From Chondrilla cf. caribensis (Eukaryota > Porifera > Demospongiae > Chondrillida > Chondrillidae): a stretch of DNA of 12,500 nt. A program made the translations under genes and the position numbers. Below the pieces are notes generated by a model. It worked only from the letters and a program-made list of their open reading frames with translations. It searched no databases and was not told where the DNA came from. Positions 7,162 through 12,500 of the stretch are shown piece by piece. The stretch is from contig OZ026550.1 of assembly GCA_964020155.1 (NCBI GenBank), positions 5,156,352-5,168,851 of the forward strand, written 5' to 3'. Position 1 is the first letter of the stretch. Each line of letters starts with the position of its first letter.

Positions 7162-8235
7162 ATGTTTTACGGACGGGTGTTGCCTATTTTACGGGAAGAT
7201 CCAATGTTATACCAGTTAAAAGGCGAAAAGAGAGAAATGGCTGAGGAAAAAAGACCCGAGAGTTTGAATCAACCGGAGAGGTTTTACGATTACGAGTTAA
7301 GGGGGCTGAAGGCCGAAGTGCTCACGCTGAGGAGCGAAATGGCAGCCATGCAAGCAGAAGTTGGAAAGGTGTACAAAGACGTCAGGGAGATCAAGGAAGT
7401 GCTCGAGCGACTCTCGACCAATACGATGTTGATGATATCGGCAGTTTTGAAGATCTCTCAAACCGCCATATCTCAGAACGCTTCACCGCAAAAGGGGACG
7501 GCGGGAGAGACCTCGAATACCAACAACAGTATCGACTCTTCTCTCCAAGCTTCAAAATCGAGGAAATTAGCCTCTATCGAACCAACTCTCAGCGTTTCTG
7601 CCCTTTCTGATGCCATTCCGCGCGAGACTCCTCAACCGGTCTTCGCCGAATCCCTATCCAACATTTGGCATCTTCACTCCGTCAAAACCGTCCCGAACCC
7701 GATACAAAACCCGGAAGAAACGGAATTGCCCAGAAGCGACTCTCTGGCAAAATCCACAGACCCTTCGAATTCTAAGGCTCTTTTAGTCGAACACCAGAAT
7801 GCTGTCTTTTCTTCCTTAACTTCAGCTCTTCTCACCAAGGACAACCCCTCAACAGCTGTTAGCTATAATCCTTCTAAACTAACCTTGAATGAAGAAGATG
7901 ATGATGATGATGACAATGAGGTTACCTTTCAGTTTTCATCAGAACAGATAGAGACTGCCCTTGGCTGTTGTAAAAGAAAGAAAAACTCAAGAAGAAACTA
8001 TGCTACTCATCTCCTTCGCATGGCTCTCCCAGAGAAGACACGGAGATTGTCAAACTGTGCAGGAGTACGCGGGCAGCAGCCTGTGGACAGGAAGATCCTC
8101 CGTGCCATCAAGAAGGAGGTGTTGAAGGCATTTCCCCTCTCCCAGCCAATAGAACTCCACACGGCTTGGAGGGAGTGTATAGTAGCCATGGATGAATCTT
8201 GTCGGCGTCTGAGAAGACTCCACAACTCCAAATGA
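7162..8235 (+). CDS. BEN-domain protein with N-terminal coiled coil, single exon
   Basis: An uninterrupted frame of 357 codons. Residues about 42-86 form a heptad-rich coiled coil (ELRGLKAEVLTLRSEMAAMQ onward), probably for dimerisation. About 100-240 is Ser/Thr/Pro-rich and low in order, followed by an acidic run EEDDDDDDNE near 244-253 and a basic KRKKNSRR near 271-278 that could be a nuclear localisation signal. The C-terminal 80 residues match the BEN fold: RNYATHLLRMALPEKT, then LSNCAGVRGQQPVD, KILRAIKKEVLKAFP, and a final WRECIVAMDESCRRLRR. BEN domains bind DNA and recruit chromatin regulators; coiled coil plus one BEN recalls BEND5, BEND6 and insensitive. The start is uncertain: ATG 7162 and 7204 have weak contexts, while ATG 7237 (MAEEKRPES) has G at -3 and +4. 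The lack of introns contrasts with its neighbours. Confidence 0.9.
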   Translation: MFYGRVLPILREDPMLYQLKGEKREMAEEKRPESLNQPERFYDYELRGLKAEVLTLRSEMAAMQAEVGKVYKDVREIKEVLERLSTNTMLMISAVLKISQTAISQNASPQKGTAGETSNTNNSIDSSLQASKSRKLASIEPTLSVSALSDAIPRETPQPVFAESLSNIWHLHSVKTVPNPIQNPEETELPRSDSLAKSTDPSNSKALLVEHQNAVFSSLTSALLTKDNPSTAVSYNPSKLTLNEEDDDDDDNEVTFQFSSEQIETALGCCKRKKNSRRNYATHLLRMALPEKTRRLSNCAGVRGQQPVDRKILRAIKKEVLKAFPLSQPIELHTAWRECIVAMDESCRRLRRLHNSK

Positions 8236-8571
8236 CCGTTGTACTAGACACTACTACTGTGACAATATATAGGAGAGCTGTCTTCAAACTATGCCTGTCT
8301 AACTCACTGTCTGTGTGTGACTCGCCATCTGTGTATGACTCGTACCCGTGTACGTATGTACTCATTGTCTGTGTGACTCACTGTCTATGTAATAATTATA
8401 ATGTTGCACTTTTTACATACTTACAAAAATCTACAACACGCAGCCCTATAACTGCACACCTACGTATAATATTACAGACATTATTGTAGCACTGTTTTGT
8501 AAAGGTGTTTAATAATTCACAATTCGATTTCATTTCTCGGAATCCGATTTGCCGCTAAAAATAGTACCAAA

Positions 8572-8713
8572 ATGGAGGAGGAAGTGCCATGTGCCAGCAA
8601 GAAGGGACTTGATCCACAGGGCGAGTCTTATTGGCCAAACTCGAAATACGACCCTTTCAAACTGCTCTGTTGGCCCCACCTGGATATAATGAAGAAAACA
8701 ATTACTGCATGTA
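8572..8713 (+). CDS. Possible start exon or gene fragment, unrecognised
   Basis: ATG at 8572 has an excellent context (accaaaATGG) and opens a frame with higher G+C than its surroundings: MEEEVPCASKKGLDPQGESY, then WPNSKYDPFKLLCWPHLDIM. After about 47 codons the frame runs into CA-rich repeats, so coding would have to leave at a donor such as GCAT|GTACTT (8711). No convincing downstream exon was found; an open stretch at 9455-9543 has the right phase but little else. It could be a new small gene, a relic or chance. Confidence 0.22.
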
Positions 8714-8716
8714 CTT

Positions 8717-8784
8717 ACTATCGAAACTTACAAAGCACACATGTACACACACGCACCACTATCGAAACTTACAAAGCATACATG
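8717..8784 (+). repeat. Two direct copies of a 27-bp unit, period 41
   Basis: actatcgaaacttacaaagc and following bases occur at 8717-8743 and 8758-8784 with one difference (cacacatg versus catacatg), separated by a short CA run. Confidence 0.85.
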
Positions 8785-8806
8785 GGACTGATCACGTGTA
8801 CATACT

Positions 8807-9105
8807 AACCAGGAGTATATTATACAGTCCAACTAGCTTATAGTATAATTATTATAAGTACCTTTATTAAGGGCACACCAAATCTGTACTTCTTATCAGA
8901 GGTACTTGCTATCAGTACTGGTTGATATAGTGTACGTGAGCTAGGGAGTGAAGTGTACTCACTAAACAGGAGTGTGTACAGTCCAACTTGTTTAGTAAGT
9001 ACCTTCAAGGGCCACACCAAATCTGTACTTCTCACCAGAGGTACTCGCTATCGGTACTGGTGCTAAGGAGTGAGTGATGTGTGCTTGCTCTAACCAGGAG
9101 TATAT
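8807..9105 (+). repeat. Degenerate tandem repeat, about 130-157 bp period
   Basis: The phrase AACCAGGAGTAT recurs at 8807, 8964 (aaacaggagtgt) and 9092. Within each full unit, acagtccaact is followed by a well-conserved 65-bp block (8856-8921 and 8996-9060), which includes cacaccaaatctgtacttct and ends in cgctatcggtactgg or a close variant. Two full units and the start of a third are present. Confidence 0.85.
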
Positions 9106-9302
9106 GAGCTAAACAGGTAGTTTCTAAGCAAGTTGCACTGTATTAATTTCATCATGCGATGTGTATATGATATTATATGTTTCACAAACAATATGATGTA
9201 TGTTATATATTGTACATCTTGTGTATAGGGTGAATTATGTAGCATGACATACACTATCATGAACACACACACAGTTACAGACACACGCATGCATGCATAC
9301 AT

Positions 9303-9429
<127 letters not shown>

Positions 9430-9440
9430 CACACACGCAC

Positions 9441-9589
9441 CTGTGTGTCCACAGCATATGATGTAGTCTGGTGTGTCACAATGAGAGGGACAAGTCTCAG
9501 GAATCTCAACATTCTGAATAGTCCGCTGCTCAGAATGATGTGATTTACACTGCCCCTCAGCATATCACAGACAACAAGGCCAGCAGGTG
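9441..9589 (-). CDS. Possible exon of an unidentified minus-strand gene
   Basis: On the minus strand this 149-bp stretch has a strong pyrimidine-rich acceptor (ttctctccccccacag) and donor ACACAG|GTGCGT, and is open in exactly one frame: 49 codons including LVVCDMLRGSVNHIILSSGL. As in many introns here, a GT/CT tract follows the donor. No partner exon is identifiable and no domain is recognised, so this may be chance or a pseudogene remnant. Confidence 0.3.
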
Positions 9590-9719
9590 CTGTGGGGGGA
9601 GAGAATGGGTAGTTTCGTGATGAGTGATTTAGTGTGTTCATCCATGCATTTGTTATTCTTTATACTGGGGAGGTCGTTCAACTATTAAGGCTTGTTTACA
9701 AGCCCTCCAGTGTACCTGT

Positions 9720-9803
9720 GTTGGTGGTGAGTTGGTGAAGAGTTAGTGAATGAGGTAGTGAGTGAGTTGGAGAATTAGTGAGTTAGTGAGTTGGTTTGAG
9801 CAT
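9720..9803 (+). repeat. Degenerate GAGTTAGTGA array
   Basis: Irregular repeats of gagttggtga, gagttagtga, gaggtagtga, gagttggaga and gagttagtga. No coding sense. Confidence 0.75.
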
Positions 9804-10136
9804 GGGTTGGAGAAAAAGTTGTTTGAGAAACAGCACTAGCCCAGTCTGTTGAATGAGCTAGTTGATACCCAACAGTAAACATATGTACCTTGCTTGATAA
9901 TGTCCAAGTACATTGTCACTCCCAAACCAAGTCGACGGAAACTGAAATTGGAATGGAAACAGGCAACAATGACACTGTACAAAACATAATAGTACAATGT
10001 CATACAAACATAACACTACTATTATATTATTATTATTATATACATACACAATATACTTCAATATGTCTGTTGTACGTATATAAACAATAATAATGATAAT
10101 AATAATAAGAATATATATATATAAAATGTGTATGAA

Positions 10137-11342
10137 TTAAACATGCACATACTTGGGATGCACCCATGCTGTGACCACTTCGTAATATTGTGATTGCGGG
10201 TGGTACAAGACTCCGCCCTCTTGGTTGTCGTGGTTTCTAACTGCAACAATTGGTTTCGAGGCTCCCTCCGGGACACGCACGTGTTCAATCTCGTGGGTGT
10301 GTCCTTCCGGAGTGGGTGTGTCCAAAAGGGCATCACCCTGAGCATCAATTGAGGGGGTGGAGACTACTACCTCGCCAACGGCATATCCAATTACATCACT
10401 GATCTGAAAAAGAAAAATCTGTAGTAGTAACCTTGATATTCCGACATGTCGGATTATAAAGTTGTCATACTATAGACTGTAGGTTGATAGGTAGCATTGC
10501 CACAGAAGGCACCATTGTACGTACGTACATCAGTATCAATTACACAATATACAGCGAATACTCGTTAAATCTGCTGCAAATTCGTTTTCAAAGAATATGA
10601 TGGATTAACGAGTTTGGCGGATTAACTGGATATTCATTGGTACTGGTACATTATATATTGGTACTGGGAAATTATAGTGAAAAGGTCTGGTGAATAAAGA
10701 GGTGGCGGGTTAACGAGAATTCACTGTATACAGTCTGATCCTTGGATATGAAGTACTTAGCCGATGTAGTATTCAGAGGCTTCTATGTAATAACATCAGT
10801 GAAGGTTTTTCCAAATGTGAAAGAGGCACCCAAGTAATTTGAGTGCGGGGGCAGCAGCCCCACGAGGTTCTTAACTCAAACTATCAGCTTAATACGCATA
10901 ATGTCAGCGGATGCTGTAGTGGTTGAAAACATGAGAACTGAACATTTGATACAACAAACTGCTCCCGTGAACACGTTTGTCTGTACCACTAAATAACACA
11001 TCGAGGAAAGCTGACCATGTTGTCCAGTTACGCCCACTTGATTACTTGTGGTGATTAATCGATTAATTTTTTAATTGTTTACTATGCGCTGATAATCAAT
11101 TTGGAAACTAAATTAAAGCTGATTCCCAGCACAAGGCAACACACACTCACCTTGAAGTTGCACTTGTCTGTCTCCTCTGGATGGAGGAGGGTTGGGGAGA
11201 AGGAAATGACGATGCCAGGGAAGACTTCTCGGGATGAATCTGGAGTGGCACAGATATGCTGAGGGTTATACAGGACTAAGTGTTGAAATTAATAGGAAAT
11301 AGACGATTCAGTACACATGGGTGTACGTATATGCAAATGTCA

Positions 11343-11437
<95 letters not shown>

Positions 11438-11708
11438 CTCCACCACTGTGATCATGATCCACTACAGGTCCCAAAAACTTCAAGTACTGTTGTAAAGTCT
11501 CACATCTGTCTCTCCCACCTCTATAGCGCCACACCCTAAAACATGTGCACCTCATCCATATCAGCTGATAACAACCACAGATGTACAGATGTACATATGA
11601 TGCATACAAGTAAACATATAATATGTGTATAACATGGACACACACATACAAATAACACAAACAAACAGACAACACACATCACACACACACACACACACAT
11701 ACAACACA

Positions 11709-11763
<55 letters not shown>

Positions 11764-12500
11764 ACACAGGTACACACCTGTCTTCATTATTGAAGATCCA
11801 GTGCATGAGATCAATTTGTAAGGCTTCAGGAAGTTGATTCACCTTCATAATTCTGATGCACTTCAGAAGGAGGGATCTCAGTTGTTTGTACTGTATAATA
11901 TAAACAGAAAAGTTCAAAGTTCACACACCCACGAACACACCACCCTAGCTTCACTCCCCATCCCTCATCACTTTTCCCAACCATTCACCAACCACTACTT
12001 CCCCCATTCAATATACACCCCTCCCTGCCGTCAACCTCTCCACACACTCACCACACTCACTCTCACCACACCCACTCTCACCACACTCACTATCCCCACA
12101 CTCCCCTCCCCTCACCTTCAAACTATGCAATCTGGTCTTCTCCAAAACCTTCTCCAAGTAAATCTGTAGGTAAATGAATTGACCTGAAATTAATGCACTA
12201 TAATACTGAAATATGGGGTCAAGTTGTGAGACAGCTGTAGGTGAACTATATATGTGGTAAAATGTCCTTAATATAGAGGTTACCCAATATGTAGAAAAAC
12301 AATCTCAGGTCTAAGGTGTCCCCAATAGAGAGGGTCTACCTCACACAATATCTCATCCCATTCACCCAAGGTGTCCCTACTGGAGAGAAGTACACACACA
12401 CATCAAGTACACACACACACACACACTCACACACAACACACATGCACCTTCAGCTCGATAGCTTGCTTGGGGTAATCCTGGAGGAATTCTGCTACTTGGA
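10137..12500 (-). CDS. Unrecognised gene, last six exons, 5' part beyond the right edge
   Basis: Exons in transcript order: 12500(partial)-12448, 12163-12116, 11890-11778, 11535-11438, 11275-11151 and 10403-10137 (TAA 10137-10139). Phases 0,0,2,1,0 all agree, and each exon is bounded by AG and GT. The visible part is 234 residues. The first half looks helical and amphipathic (VAEFLQDYPKQAIELKIYLE, then YKQLRSLLLKCIRIMKVNQL, LMHWIFNNEDRVWRYRGGRD), as in the end of a HEAT/TPR-type solenoid. The second half looks strand-rich (FPGIVISFSPTLLHPEE, ISDVIGYAVGEVVV) with a polar tail ending WVHPKYVHV. The exon at 11275 could instead start at 11258 (after cctcag), but phase favours the upstream acceptor cacttag. 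I do not recognise the family. Several donors run directly into GT tracts. Confidence 0.65.
10552..10726. mobile_element. Second TA-flanked MITE, a different family
   Basis: Left end CAGCGAATACTCGTTAAATC and right end, on the other strand, CAGTGAATTCTCGTTAACCC are terminal inverted repeats; TA flanks both sides (10550-10551 and 10727-10728). It is 175 bp, close to the 174 bp of the element at 6070, but of different sequence. The interior repeats ggattaacgag and ttggtactgg. No reading frame. Confidence 0.72.
10838..10880. other. Nested hairpin in the last intron of the right-hand gene
   Basis: GGGGC-AGCA-GCCCC (10848-10861) is a perfect 5-bp GC stem with a 4-base loop, enclosed by the outer inverted repeat TTTGAGT (10838-10844) and ACTCAAA (10874-10880). 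The high G+C stands out in AT-rich surroundings. Function unknown; probably part of an unlisted repeat. Confidence 0.5.
11349..11437. repeat. (CA)n tract beginning at a donor of the right-hand gene
   Basis: About 44 CA units with one ataca break near 11410. On the sense (minus) strand the exon ends ...GGAG and the GT tract starts on the next base. Confidence 0.95.
11637..11777. repeat. (CA)n tract filling the intron after exon 11890-11778
   Basis: CA tract with several AA breaks. The sense-strand donor is CAG|GTGTGTACC, after which the GT repeat continues for about 130 bp. Confidence 0.95.
12037..12115. repeat. Array of GTGAG/GTGTG units at a donor (sense strand)
   Basis: On the minus strand, donor TTGAAG|GTGAGG is followed by irregular copies of gtgagtgtg, gtgagagtg and gtgggtgtg, so the array consists of donor-like units rather than pure GT. 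Confidence 0.8.
12164..12447 (-). other. Intron of the right-hand gene with a 54-bp tandem motif and a CA tract
   Basis: The motif gtcc...ta(g/t)agagagg recurs at 12264 (gtccttaatatagaggt), 12318 (gtccccaatagagaggg) and 12373 (gtccctactggagagaa), spaced 54-55 bp. A CA tract (12392-12447) abuts the donor, whose sense strand reads CTGAAG|GTGCATGTGTGTTGTG. Confidence 0.65.

Larger units (their letters stand above)
10404..11150 (-). other. Last intron of the right-hand gene, with transposon and hairpins
   Basis: Donor GTGAGTGTGTGTTG and acceptor tttttctttttcag. Besides the MITE and the hairpin listed separately, it contains the 12-bp palindrome CCGACATGTCGG (10441-10452) followed by attataaag, reminiscent of the TCGGATTA ends of the MITE in BDP1 intron 7. 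No gene seen. Confidence 0.65.

Noticed and set aside
8007..8365. Two minus-strand frames opposite the BEN domain
   Set aside because: They mirror a clearly coding plus-strand domain and resemble no known protein.
11139..11275. Alternative acceptor cctcag for the exon starting at 11275
   Set aside because: It leaves the wrong phase relative to the preceding donor, while the acceptor cacttag preserves the frame and adds VLYNPQ.

Overview
The window comes from an intron-rich eukaryotic nuclear genome, almost certainly an invertebrate animal. The reasons are spliceosomal introns with GT..AG ends, a BEN-domain gene (a domain essentially confined to animals and some of their viruses), an animal-type Pol III factor, and several short inverted-repeat transposons. 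The very high density of (GT)n/(CA)n tracts and of palindromic TACG repeats would suit a sponge or another early-branching marine animal, but that placement is only a guess.

Layout: (1) 173-1577, minus strand: a candidate 5-exon gene of unknown function, running off the left end into a (CA)n tract. (2) 1578-1729: a short region between two divergent genes, with a palindromic E-box TCACGTGA. (3) 1730-7016, plus strand: a ten-exon gene whose spliced product (547 aa, all junctions phase-consistent) is the TFIIIB subunit B''/BDP1, ending just after its SANT domain. (4) 7162-8235, plus strand: an intronless gene for a coiled-coil plus BEN-domain protein. (5) 8236-10136: mostly repeats, with one doubtful plus-strand start exon and one possible minus-strand exon. 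(6) 10137-12500, minus strand: the last six exons of an unrecognised conserved-looking gene whose 5' part lies beyond the right edge.

The most unusual property is the repeat architecture. In each gene model the dinucleotide tracts lie mainly in introns, nearly always with GT on the sense strand, and in many introns the tract begins at or within a few bases of the 5' splice site (GTGTGT, GTGAGTGTGTG). Introns also hold three MITE-like elements with recognisable terminal inverted repeats and one 47-bp perfect inverted repeat.

The genes do not form an obvious pathway. BDP1 acts in RNA polymerase III initiation and the BEN protein is probably a DNA-binding regulator; the other two genes remain unidentified. 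All exon boundaries were deduced by eye from reading frame, phase and splice consensus, without transcript data.
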